From Sphagnum compactum (Eukaryota > Bryophyta > Sphagnopsida > Sphagnales): a DNA stretch of 64,000 bases. The first letter of the stretch is position 1; every line of letters begins with the position of its first letter. The DNA is taken from NCBI GenBank assembly GCA_965153455.1, contig OZ234494.1:11470001-11534000 (forward strand), written 5' to 3'. Of the stretch, positions 33,054 to 45,051 are shown one piece after another. The position numbers and the translations under genes were made by a program. Under the pieces are notes generated by a model. That model saw nothing but the letters and a program-made list of their open reading frames with translations. It did no database searches and had not been told where the DNA came from.

Positions 33054-34689
33054 ATGGCGGAGAGTAGTGATAAGATGGAGGTGGACGTCTCTTCTGCCGC
33101 CGCCGCTGCTGCTGCCGCCTCCACGGTGCCAGAGACGTTGTTGAAGAAGCGGAAGCGTGACGAGCAATGGGCATCGACAAGGAAGCAACAGCTTGAGATT
33201 TCCAGGAGCAAGAACGTTAAGAATCGCCAGCTCATTTTCAAGCGCGCGGAGCAGTATATCAAGGAATACAGGTCTCAGGTACGAAAAAATTTGATATTTT
33301 TTCGAGTTGTCATTTCTTTTGTTTCTGTTTAGTTGCATTGCAAGTTCTTGAACTGAAACTAGACTGACCCATGGTTGATGTATTTGAGAGTTTTTTTTAA
33401 CAAGGAAAGTCGTTTGTTCTTTAGGAAGCTGATTTGATCAGGCTGAAGAGGGAAGCAAAGCTGAAAGGTGGTTTTTATGTGGAGGCAGAAGCTAAACTGA
33501 TGTTCGTCATTAGGATTCGCGGGTAAGCATTTGCCCTTCTCGTTCCCAAGAGGTAGTTCTGCAAATTCTTCGATAATTTTGCACAAAATTGGGATATTCT
33601 TCATTATTGGAGGGCAGAGGACACTCTTCTGTCCACGTCTCGTGGAACGATAAGGAAGTCAATGTCGTAGACTTCCATTTAGGGTTTCCGCTATTGTAGG
33701 CTTGCATTCAGGGTTTCCTGGCAGGATTCCTTCCATCCTTTCCACTGTGATTCTGATTGCATTTTATCTTGTTCAGTATCAATGACATGCACCCTAAGAC
33801 AAGGAAGATCTTGCAGCTTCTGCGGTTGCGACAGGTGGGATGATTTTTTTTCTTTGCACATTAAGACAGTCCTCTTTTACCACAAAGCCCTCTTCACAGC
33901 AATGTCATCTACTTTTGTTTTATGCTAGTTGGAGGAGAAAGCTGAGGAGTTTCAGCTCTGTGTGGACCCTCGCTGACCTGCTTTCTTTGTTAACACAGAT
34001 TTTTAATGGAGTTTTCATGAAGGTCAACAAGGCAACTATTAACATGCTGCGCAGAGTGGAGCCTTATGTCACCTATGGGTATACCTCTTGGCTTCTTTTT
34101 TGTCTTGAAATCTTTGCTGTACCCTGGTAGGATGCAACCAACATCATGGACTCACGACAAGGTTTTGTGAAACAAATGATCTCACATGAGTGCAGGTTAG
34201 CTTGCTTATTTTCTGTCTGCCCTTGTTGTAGGTATCCCAACCTGAAGAGTGTGAAGGAGCTGATCTACAAACGTGGATATGGCAAGCTGAACAAAGCTCG
34301 AGCTCCATTGACTGATAACTCCATCATTGAGGAGGTGAGTGGTTTTGAGTTTCATAGCACACATCCATGTGTCTCAGTGCTCAATGCAAATTCAGCTGTA
34401 TTATAGTTTGAGATGTGTTTATGGTGCCACATATTTCCAGCTTTTGAAACTCTCAAGGGGTTTATTCTTGCAGACTCTTGGCAAGTTCGGCATCATTTGC
34501 ATTGAGGATCTTATTCATGAGATCTACACTGTGGGTCCTCATTTCAAGGAGGCCAACAACTTTTTGTGGCCATTCAAGCTAAGCTGTCCATTGGGTGGCC
34601 TGAAGAAGAAGCGCAACCACTATATTGAGTCTGGTGATGCTGGAAATAGGGAGGATAAGTTGAATAATCTCATTCGTCAGATGAACTAG
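33054..34689 (+). CDS. RPL7: 60S ribosomal protein L7 (uL30)
   Basis: Component of the large cytosolic ribosomal subunit. Six exons (33054-33278, 33425-33522, 33777-33834, 33999-34078, 34232-34334, 34474-34689) join in phase to 259 residues. After an Ala-run N-terminus ([18 protein letters not shown]..) come [15 protein letters not shown], a basic N-terminal helix region, [20 protein letters not shown] (the L30 core), [64 protein letters not shown] and a C-terminus typical of L7. It is somewhat longer than usual plant L7 (about 245) because of the acidic/Ala N-terminal stretch. Introns are GT-AG. ATG 33054 is the first in a GC-rich leader. Confidence 0.97.
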
Positions 34690-35930
34690 GTTTGTCAGGA
34701 AAACTTTGTCTTGTCTCTGAGAAGAGTCTGAGCAGCCCAATTTTTGGCTAGATATATGACAGGGTTTCTCAGTGCTCTCTTTTGGAGAAAGATTGAGAAA
34801 TGGAGGTATTGTTCTTCAAAGCTTTGCTGTGAGTGTTTATGGATTGTCATGTCTGTCTTCCATCACTTCACTCTGCACACGTTTGCTTGCTTGGGATGCT
34901 ACGAATGGTAATAGACACTTGTGGTATCATGCCTGATTGTTATGACTAAGTGGGGCTTCAATGACTGTTGTTTGACAATAGGTTTTTTTTCCTTAATTGA
35001 TTTCTGCAAAGGTTCAGGGTTTGCAGCATCAACCAGCAAACTTGTGATAGGCTTGTGTCAGATCATTAGGCCCAAACATCAGAATTGTGCCCAACAGGGC
35101 ATTACAACCAGACATGTTCTGAGATCTTTTGTGATGCAACCTTTTGTGATCTTTTGCAATGCATTTCCTCTGTTAAGTCTTGGTCTACTTTCTTTTGTTA
35201 ATGTGATAATTGCAGTGAGAATACAGATGGGCAGGGTTTGATCCCTGCTTCTGATAATGATAGCTATTACGCCTTCCTGGATTAGCTAGTGAGTGGGCAA
35301 CTCAGTTTCCTTGTGCACTTTGCATCTTAAGGCAAAAGGTTTCCAGATTCTTGAAGCAAATTCCTAAGTGAGTGTGCTTGCATGGGCACTTTGTTGAGAA
35401 TTATATCTTCCGAGGTCAAGAGCAGGGCACTTTGTGCAAAAGTATCTCTGCTGCAATTCAATTAGATGGAATCAGAGATGGACAATTATGAGAAGCTTTA
35501 CAAAGCAGATCTCATGCATAATATCTCAATGATTATTATGACTGAAACCAACAGTTTTGTTGTCTGACTATTAGCAATACTTCTCAAGCAAACCAGAGAC
35601 TGTCAACCCAAAAATCATAACAGCTAATAAATGATTGTAATGTTTTATTCGAGCCAAGTGTTGACACATGGAAATGACTGTGGAATCTAGGAATTCAAAT
35701 CTGCACCCTGCACAGATCTCCAATCCAGGTAGCATCAATGAAATGGCAGACCACAATCTAGTGCATCTAGCTTGGCATCTAGCTTCAGTTTCCTCAGTTG
35801 ATTCACATGGCCATAAGAACATCTCCAAATTTCAAGGTAAGCAGAGATTGTGAACAAAAGACAAAACGCTCTTCTAGGTCTTCTTACTCATCTCCCATTT
35901 CCCCCTCCCCCCCTTAGTGTAGAAGAGAGA
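34690..35930. other. RPL7 3' flank, no gene seen
   Basis: Convergent 3' regions of RPL7 (+) and the FAHD1 gene (-). No exon or RNA gene recognised. Confidence 0.4.
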
Positions 35931-35936
35931 AGGCTA

Positions 35937-38900
35937 CTATCTAGATGCACTCTGTGACACCCGCAACTTGACATCAAAAGACATTTCTACCAAACCAGTG
36001 ATGCCTGCTGTGATTTTTTGACCTGCTTTTACAGGCCCAACACCTGATGGTGTTCCTGCAATATCTCATACCCATTTGAGTCAGAGTTTATTGTATAATG
36101 GACTTTGTGCCTTTACTAGGCATCACCTCAGAAGCCACAAATGTACATTAGATATGGAGTCCCATAGAATTTTGGAGATTTTTACTAAGGCATTTGCACC
36201 ATGAGACAACTTCCTTTTCCTTCTGAAAGCAATTTGTACAAAAGAAATCTGGTGAGAATATAGACCTGTGAGTATAACATCCCCTTCATTAAGAGTCATG
36301 ATGCTGCTGATGTAACTGATAAGCACGGGGATACTGAAAATCATGTCCTTTGTACTTCCCTTCTGCCGTAACTTCCCATCCACCTGTCAATCAAGTTGTG
36401 TACTAAATTGTTGAGCTGAACACAATTGGAACAAACCAATATCAACCAACCTTCTCTGTATAACCTCAATCATACCTCTTTATCCTTCTCAAGGTTGATC
36501 CCAACAGAGACCACAAAATGAACTTCATAATATACTTCCTACCTTCAAATATTTTCCTGTGCCCCAACAAAGCAAAGACTACTATCTCCCAGTGAATGCA
36601 ACTTGCATTCTCAATTCAGGGTAGATTGAGTATCATGAACTGTTTCTTAATACCCTGAGTTCATGAATGCCCACTATAGCACAGACTTGAGCCTGGGAAG
36701 AAAGAAGATGTTGAGTTCACCTCAAGCCATAACTCCAGATCATCACAGGATGGTACTTTTGTCTTAGGAATCTGACACAGAAACCAAACTCAGTTAGTTC
36801 CTTATGCTGCAACAATGTGATGTGGAACATTGAAAAATGCACAAGAGTAAAAGACAAAAAGACTTCAATTTATCACTGAAGTCTGCAGAAGTGTATGACA
36901 CCAAATAAAAAGCAAGCATTCGGGGATACCATTATTCAAGCAAATTTCTGAACTTTCTACCTATGAGAAAGAAACACCAAGAATAGAAGCTCAAAAGCAC
37001 TTAGAAGACCCGCAGAAAACAACAAATGCAGCAGAAAAATAGCAACAAAGAGACAGAAGCATTAAGAACTCTGCAGCATTACTTGCATATGCATGATACA
37101 GTGACCACTACAATGGAAATGTAAATGGAAGTAGAATGTAACACATGCTGAGGTAGTATGAGCAGAGAGATGGTTGATTAGAAGGAAAGGGGCATACATA
37201 CAAAGTTACCAATTGGTGTGAAGGTGTCATATCCTTTAGCCAGTGTCCATGGAAGCCCCTTTTGCTGCAGAAATACATGGGAACCAACCAACCAAACATT
37301 CATCTCCATGACAATAAACAGATTATGAACTCTATTAAGTTACACTCCCACATAAGACAACCAACTTGTAGGTGCATAGAAGCTCCCCCTTGATCAATGA
37401 ACATAGGTGCATGGATTCAGAGCAGTTTCCTTGCCATAAGGCAGCAAAGATGAAGTTTACTCTTGAGCATGGGAAATCATGAAATGACATGTATTAATAT
37501 GACATGCCTTCCTCACAAGTTCTCTTTTTCTTTGTCTACCTTGGCAACAGCTTGAAGCTCCCTTGCTGTCATGTCAAGTGCCAAAGCATATCCTGTCAAC
37601 CAACAACACCATCAGAGTCTTGTCACATAAATCTATGGAAACAATAATTTGCAGTGACCTCTATTTAATTCAGAGATTCACATCAATGAAACTGGAATTG
37701 TTGAACTTCCTGAATTCTGAAGCAGATGTATCAACAAACCCTAATGGCCCCTCCTTGCAATCTACATTGGGATGCTTAGTTGGGCATGCCTCTGACCTCA
37801 GTCCTAAGCATAATCTATTCCGCATCCCCTGAGCTGTTTCTGAACTGATGCCACCTCAGTACAAACATCTTCTGCCTGCAACTCTTCCCAGACAATTATC
37901 TTGTCTAAGCCCAAAACTTAAGTTGAAGCCCTTCACACATTACTTGGAATTTCCAACCAACAGAACAAGCATTTCATCAGCTCATAATCATCCTAGGTGG
38001 CCACACATGAGAGTAGGTTGGATTGGGCTCTCCAACTGGTTTGATTCCAACACCAAAACACATGCAAACAGATGATGGATGGATTTGACAGAGTGGAAAG
38101 AGCAAGAGTAAAGGGTGTACCTGAGATGTGGTCCATTGCTGCATGCTGAGGTATGTCCCGACCCTTCTTCCCAATCACAACCCCAAGCTCTACTTCATGG
38201 TCTAAGGCTGTACAAGGGTGTGGGATCTCTATTGCCATTCCCTCCCTTATGTATGAGGAAGTGGGCTTCAAAAAAAGCAGTGGTTCCTGAATACTCCCAC
38301 AAGTCACCAAATCATGCATTAGATTAGAAACTTCAGTCAAACCAAGTTCATATTTCACAGCTCAGAAAATGCAAAATGGCAATGCACCATGAAACCCAGT
38401 TTTCTGAATTCTTCGGCAGCCATAAATCAAGGTGCACCAGCAATCACAGTAAGAAGAAAGAAACTACTCAGAGGCTGGAAAATCATCCTACAATTTCTGG
38501 CAAGCACCCAATAGTCCTGGGATCCTCCAAAATCACTTGCTACCCTAAAAACAACATAAAAATTAAGCATGGTTTTGGATGATCAGCAAATGTAGCAGGG
38601 GAATATGGGAAGTATGCATAGTCATGGAACACAAAGAAGAATGATGCCCAAAAGCTCAAACTCATTCAAAATTGCTTTGCAGACCCAACTGTGCTGGGAT
38701 CATCATCCAATTGTTTGCTATTACCCCCCACCCCGCCCCAAAAAAACAAACAAACAACATCAAATGCAAGTGTACACACACACACCCACAGCATCTTCCA
38801 AGGTGGGATTCATCAAAAAAATGGGAACCAGGAGATGGGGAGGTATATAGTACATGTAGCATCATACCGAAGGGAGAGCATTGCCAAGCTCTTTGGCATG

Positions 38901-39005
38901 CGCTGCATAGTTCCGCCCCACGCCCACAATCTTGGTGCCCATTTGCACCAACTTGTTGCCCAAATAAGCTGCCATTTCCCTTCGGATTTGTGCCTCCACA
39001 TACAT
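35937..39005 (-). CDS. FAHD1: FAHD1-type acylpyruvase / oxaloacetate decarboxylase
   Basis: Fumarylacetoacetate-hydrolase-fold enzyme; animal FAHD1 cleaves acylpyruvates and decarboxylates oxaloacetate in mitochondria. Seven exons: 39005-38868, 38286-38121, 37592-37540, 37264-37202, 36771-36721, 36383-36266 and 36055-35937; 235 residues. [20 protein letters not shown] carries the catalytic-type His and Glu. [17 protein letters not shown] holds the metal-binding Glu pair, ALDMTAREL the metal Asp, and [18 protein letters not shown] the active-site Lys region. [41 protein letters not shown] follow. The exon 4 donor TTT|GTATGT, not the nearer GTAACT, is required for phase and for the family's spacing to IPK. 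An in-frame TAG precedes 39005; the ATG at 38975 is an alternative. No strong mitochondrial presequence. Confidence 0.95.
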
Positions 39006-39362
39006 CAACAACAACGATCTCTTATCAAGAAATGCCTCACGCTATTGTTTCGAGAGAAAGCATGAGCGACATGCTTCCTCAAAGCCCAAGTAAAGTCCTC
39101 AAGCCTCAGAACAGAAGATGACCTAAATGGGCCTTCATGGGACCAGTGCGACTGGGAACTTACTTGGGGAACACATTGATAACATGATAGGGAATCATTG
39201 AAAATAGGGTTGTGTGTAGGCCTGAATTTTTTTTTTTAAATTTTTATAAGCCAATGGGATTGCTGGATTTGGTGGTCTGAATTTGTTTTCTTAGTAATCT
39301 TGAGTGAACTCCTATTTCAATGTGTAAAAGCCATTTACAGACAGGGCTCTAGCATATTATTG

Positions 39363-39686
39363 TAGTACCTTGGCAGATTCGGCATTTGTGTTGCCGAATA
39401 ATTATTTTAATTATTTTAATTTTTAATTTGGCACCCAAGTTTTTAATTTTTGAAATTTTCAATAAGAAGTAATAAAGTCATTGTACATCCATTTATTTTT
39501 AAATAATGTTTGCTACTTTTGTGTTCATGTCATTCTAAATTACTCTCTTTACTTTTGGAGGTTTTGGTGATCAAACTCAACTGCCCTTTTTGCCCTTTAA
39601 TATATAAAAAATTATTTCATAATAATTGACTAATAATTCCTGAAAATTTTGGCAAATACTTTATGCCGAATTTTGCCAAGGTACTA
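39363..39686. mobile_element. MITE, 324 bp
   Basis: Left end TAGTACCTTGGCAGATTCGG CA (39363-39384) and right end TGCCGAATTTTGCCAAGGTA CTA (39664-39686) are inverted repeats differing by a 1-bp length change and one base. The interior is AT-rich and non-coding. Termini share TAGTACCTTGGC with the 30.9 kb element. Confidence 0.75.
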
Positions 39687-39699
39687 TGGTACTTATGTC

Positions 39700-42400
39700 A
39701 TTCTAGTAGAGGAGATTGTATGATTGTTTAAATCTCCAATTTGTTGCTACTAATGTTTTGTAGTTTCTAATTCATTGGATGCTTAAAGTGAGTAGTAGCA
39801 TGTCGACTTTTGGTTCTTCCTTTTCCAAAACATTTAATTTGTGCATTTTAGTAGGATCGTTTGATTGCTTAAACTAGCAAATTGATTGCCAATTTTATTA
39901 AGTGGGTTTTTGTTCATTCAAATTTTTATCACCTTATTGCACTCACCTTTTTTAGAAATAAAAATAAAAAACACATAGGTTTGCACTTGGATTTTACAAT
40001 GCATTATTTAGTTTAGAAGCTTCAAAAAAAATTGATTCACGATGAGCTTTTTTCTACAGTACAACAAAAAGTGTCCATGTACGCCAAGTGATTTCACTGG
40101 ATTTTGAATGAATTCACTGGTTTAAGTGAACGGGACCAATGAAAAAGTAGTGAATTCATTGGTCTAGTGAACGAAGATTAGTGAACTACACCCACATTTT
40201 GTAGTAGTGCTACTTTTCTTTCATTTTGAAGTGTTTTTTTTATCTTCCTAGGTGATTGTTGTTCCTTTGCACCCCCTTTTGGTTATTTGCAATTGATCAC
40301 CCCTTAAAGCTCATCAGATTTTTGAATTTGTGTTTTGCATCTTAGTTTCTTATTTTCTCCTAGGTTTAAACTTTCATTCTTTGCATAGATTTTTTTCTAA
40401 TGAAGTAAGTTTGTTGAATTTAAAAAGCACCTACAAACTTAGGATTTAAAACATCCCACTATTAATTTGTTAATTTCATTTCATTCATAGATCCTTCATT
40501 TGTAATTCATAACTAATCATTGTGGTCACATGTGGGTTTTTTTGTGCCCATGAACACCTTCAACCCACATCATGAAACACAATATTCAAAGTCAAAAATA
40601 TGAAATGTGCAAGAAAATACAATGTGAAATACAACTTTATTTTGATAATGCATGAAACATAAACATGAAATGAAAGAAACAAAGTTATGGTGCAAGTCAT
40701 ATTTCTAACGTTGAATAAATTGAATGTAACGAAAGGAACCATCTCAATTTATCGAATTGGTAGGTAACATGTTTTTATGTCCAAGAAGGTGAAAATAATG
40801 GTAAAAATCATGTTTTCTAACTTAGCAATTAAGAGGTTAAAAAACTTAGTGCACTTATTAATTATTATTAAAATTTTAAAATATTTAGGTTGAGATTGTA
40901 AAACCTTTTTTTCTATAATTAATTATTTTGGCCAAATATGTTGATTATCAATCATGGGTATGGTATAACATAGAAACAATATGTTTCTTAGAAAGCTAAG
41001 TTATTTGTAGTTTGAAATGAAGTTTTGTATAGAGTTTTGACTAGATCATCATTTTTTCCTTTGTTTACAACTAGAAAAAATACATATTTTCTTCAAGAAA
41101 CTTCATGTAAGAATCACATGAAAACAATTATTGTTAATGTAACATTGAGAAAGGTGTTAAACAATGGGTACTAATGGCCAATTTTGAAATACATAGATGT
41201 TGATTTTTGTAAAACATGTGTTCAATGTTAACTAACTAGAAATTCAACCACATAAAGTTGGGTTAAATTAGTCATTAGACTTTAGCATAATAATTGTTTA
41301 TGAAGTAGGGTTAGATTTCCTGGTACCCGTTAAATATGCACAACAATATACCAACATGGCAAACCCATCCTTGAGTGGTACCACTAGGAACCACCTCAAG
41401 GAATTCCCTAACAAACCAAAAGTGGCCAAATCATTTATGTGGACCCTTTCCTTGAAATGTTTTCACAACTATAACCTTTTTTTTTCTCATGTTTATCCAT
41501 TGCATGTTTTAATATATGGTTTGAAATATATTTTGGAAGTAAAAAGTGAAAATTGTTAAAATTTTGTATTCCTAATAGAAATGGCCCCTTAAGGATTTAA
41601 CATCTTTAATTTTGGAAATTCAAAATTAAATTATACTTACTCAATTAATTTCCTAATAAAAAAATAAAAATAAAATGACCTCAAAATTGCCTTAAAACAA
41701 ATTTCTCAAATCATGTTTCAAATTTGTGTTTTTGACCAAAAAATTCAAGGAAAGGATCCACCAACGTAACATTCCTAAATTTTTTTCTAAATGCAATGAT
41801 TAGAAGCATCAAAATATACAACATTCTTGACATTATTGGAATTTCAAAATCTATGAAACCTAATAAATGTACTCATTAAAAGAATATGAAAATATTTATT
41901 TAAATGTTTCCTATAAATTTTTTAAGTTCAATGGGTCCAAAAAAATTAAGGTGTGACATTCCTAATGGTATCACACGAGGATATGTTTGCCCAACAATTG
42001 GTACATTTTGGTGGTAACCAATCATGCCAGCAAATGGGTGGAAGCAATTACTTAGAGGACAAACATTAATATTGCGACAACTACAAAATAATCCCCAAAT
42101 GAATACATTTCCCTCGTTTTGACCACCATTTTGACAATTGTAACTAATCAAGGTGCACATTTCATCAATGAGCTAACAATTCGATACCTTGTCAAACATT
42201 TTTTATTGTGTCATACTAGCCCAACACCGTACTACCCACACGATAATATTGAAAACTTGCTAATTTGTTTTTTTAAAATCTCCCATTGAATGGACACATT
42301 CTTCCTAGTTCCATAACAAGTTTTCACATGTAATGCTTTTAATTATCCTTGTTCAATTCAATGTGATATAACATGTCCCTTTCTTAAGTTCATGTTTTCA
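39700..42400. other. AT-rich intergenic, no gene seen
   Basis: Short chance frames only. It is CpG-poor and rich in T/A homopolymers. No terminal repeats recognised. Confidence 0.4.
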
Positions 42401-42420
42401 CTCTTTACATTCTAACTCCT

Positions 42421-42604
42421 CTCCAATCAAAGTTGTTTTGCTCTACCATTAAACTACATTCTAAAACACATGCAATGTGCAACCATCAATTGTAGCGAAC
42501 ATTGGGGCTATTACCCTCCAATCAACTTCGTTCTACTCTACCACTAAGTTACATCTTAGGATGCATGCAATGTTCCACCACTAATTGTGACAAACATTGG
42601 GGCT
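42421..42604. repeat. Tandem duplication, two ~92-bp copies
   Basis: Copy 1 starts CTCCAATCAAAGTTGTTTTG (42421) and copy 2 CTCCAATCAACTTCGTTCTA (42516). Both pass through CATGCAATGT and end with CAAACATTGGGGCTA or GCGAACATTGGGGCTA. Confidence 0.85.
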
Positions 42605-43439
42605 AATATTAAATGTACATAAATAAGTGATCGAGAAATCACTTATGTATTAAATATCGAGTAATGAAAACAAAGAAAACAATAAACCCAAATATAACCT
42701 ACACAACTCTCTCAAGTTCCCAAACACTTTCAATATTGACAAATAAATTATCTCATTAACTTTTGACATTTCAAGCATGCAATTTCTAGAAAATTTCAAA
42801 TTTAAAAAAAAAAAAAAACACATATTTACCAACAAACCTAAAAAGGGTACTAAAAAAAAAGATTATACCATTCTTCCCACATTGATTTTAAATCATTCCC
42901 AAACAAATTGGTGAATTTTTTAATAAAAAAAATTCAGCTAACCTTAGAGGCTCAAACTTAACCCAACACCCAAAAAGCTGACCTTACTTTTTGGCTTTTG
43001 AATTTGCAAGTTCCTTACAAAGTACATAGTCTATGAGGCACACCTTTCAAAAACCTAATCTTCATGGTAGGCTTTTTTTGGAGGCACACTTTCCCATTCA
43101 AGAATCTCTAAGGGGCCCCCCCCTCTAAAGGTGCCCAAATTTCAAAATTAGGTCTAGTTTTTATATTTTAAAAAATTAACTAGGAGAAGGGTAGGGCCAA
43201 TTTCATTGTTTTTTAGGTGCATTTCTATTGCCCTAATTCTATTGCCTTCAAACAAAGGAATGCCTTCTAAACCCTTCTTCGCCTATAATGAATTTTGGAG
43301 ATTTCAATTTGCTCACATGGAAGACAAGGCTCCTCCTACTTACATCCTTTGAAAGAACAAGACATTTTGTGTGCAAATGTAATGAACTTTTTTTTTTTTT
43401 TGGGGTTTTAGTTGTTTAAAATCTTTAAAAAGTGTTGAA

Positions 43440-43860
43440 ATTTTTGCCTAATAAAACTTTGGACTTATTGTTTCCAAATTTTTTATCTTTAATGTGTTTA
43501 ATGTTGGGTTTAATGAATTTATTGTTTTCAATTTATCTCAAATGTGTGTTTTAAATTGTGTCCAAATCAACTTCTTCTTTTTTGTTGTTGCAAATTATCT
43601 CAAATGTTCAAATTTTGTATTTAATGAACTTGTTGTTTTTAGATTATCTCAAATTCTGAAATTTCATCTAATGAATTTTTGTGGCAAATTTATCTTAAAA
43701 TGCTTTGAAATTTTATGTAAGGAAATTTTGTTTGAAATTGTATCTAAAAATATCTTGAAATTGTATCTAATGAACTTTTGTTGCAATTTATCTCAAAAAT
43801 GTGTTGAAATTTTGTGTCCAATGAAACTTATTATTTTCAATTTGATTTCAAATGGGTTAA
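43440..43860. repeat. Diverged ~60-bp repeat, T-rich
   Basis: Repeated TTGAAATTTTRTGTMYAATG, AACTTRTTGTTTTCAATTTA and TCTCAAATGTG blocks recur roughly every 50-65 bp. They keep a false 145-codon frame open (43494-43931). Confidence 0.6.
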
Positions 43861-44060
43861 AAATTTCCACCTTGAAAGGAAATGGGGGTTTTGACATCCC
43901 GCCTAATCCACCAATTTGGATGATGACCTAATTTTGAAATGGATGATTTTTGGACAATTTTGGCCCTTGGGGCAGTTCTTTGGTTCTGGGCTTTTGAAAA
44001 AAATTCAGAAAAAAAAAAAAAAAAACCTGCACTTTAGGGTTTTTTGACCCAAAAAAAATC

Positions 44061-44139
44061 AAAGAACCGGTGGTTCAGGGTAGGTTATTTCACCGGTTCT
44101 TTAATCTTTGAGAATTGTGGTTCCATCTCGGAACCGGTT
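44061..44139. other. AGAACCGGT inverted-repeat cluster
   Basis: AAAGAACCGGTG (about 44062-44073) is followed by its exact inverse CACCGGTTCTTT (about 44092-44103), a 12-bp stem with an ~18-nt loop. A further GGAACCGGTTCTTT lies about 20 bp beyond. Role unknown; possible hairpin or factor-binding cluster. Confidence 0.6.
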
Positions 44140-44563
44140 CTTTGGTTGATTTTAATAACCCGACCCTTCCCCTCCCTTTCCTTCCTTGAAACAAAGAGAA
44201 CCACCCGACAATGATACCCATATATGATATATATCCTTTACCGTACCCTAGGGTTAAGCTTCCACATTGATAAAAACAAGTTTTTTTTTTTGTTTTTCCA
44301 AAACATCACTAAATATGATAATAAATAATTTCTTTTAATAAAAAGAGCATCTTGCAACAAATAAATTCTCCCTATATATATATATATAAATATTTTTACA
44401 TATTTTTAATTTAATTTAATTCCCCCCCCCCCTTCTCTCTCTCCTCTCTATTATTTGCCCAAAATTCCCCACCCAAAAAAGAAAAAAAAGGCTGAGACCC
44501 TAAAGGCAAGGCAATGTGGGAGATATAACCGGCGGGTACATACAGCAGTCCAAATGTCCAATC

Positions 44564-44609
44564 AGAGAGAGAGAGAGAGAGAATATATATATATATATAT
44601 ATATATATA
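44564..44609. repeat. (GA)n(AT)n microsatellite
   Basis: GA run 44564-44582 followed directly by an AT run to 44609, about 440 bp upstream of the trihelix gene start. Confidence 0.95.
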
Positions 44610-44972
44610 CCCGGGCGGAAAAGAGGAGGCCTCCAACATACATACTAGTAAGTTGAAAGTGACCACTCACAGGGCGCAACAAGAAACGTGAAGAAAACAA
44701 ACGAACCAAACGACCAAGAACCATTTCTTCTCACAAATTCTGAAACTCTTCTTTTCGCAGTGAGAAAAGAATTTTTCCCGTCTTCGGAGGAGGAGAAACA
44801 GAATCGCAATAACTTCCAGGCACGCTGCAAAAGGACGTTGGTAAAACAATCATTTTGTTTGTTTTGTTTTGTTTTGTTTTGTTTGTTGTTTAGGAAATGG
44901 TCTTCACTGCGACTTTGGTTGGGAATTGAAGTCCGCAGGAATTTTTTTTTTCCCCCCTCCTCCCCGCCCGTT

Positions 44973-45003
44973 CCTCCTCCTCCTCCTCCTCCTCCTCCTC
45001 CTC
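44973..45003. repeat. (CCT)10 in trihelix gene leader
   Basis: TTCCTCCTCCTCCTCC.. trinucleotide run in a pyrimidine-rich tract, probably the 5' UTR. An AAACCCTAA telo-box follows at 45040-45048, just before the ATG. Confidence 0.9.
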
Positions 45004-45051
45004 TCCGTCCCCTTCACCCCCCCGGCCCTCCCCTTCCAAAAACCCTAAAAT

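Noticed and set aside
37202-37210. GTAACT donor at 37209 for FAHD1 exon 4
   Set aside because: It leaves phase 1 and a stop in the next exon; the GTATGT donor 8 nt further on restores phase and family spacing.
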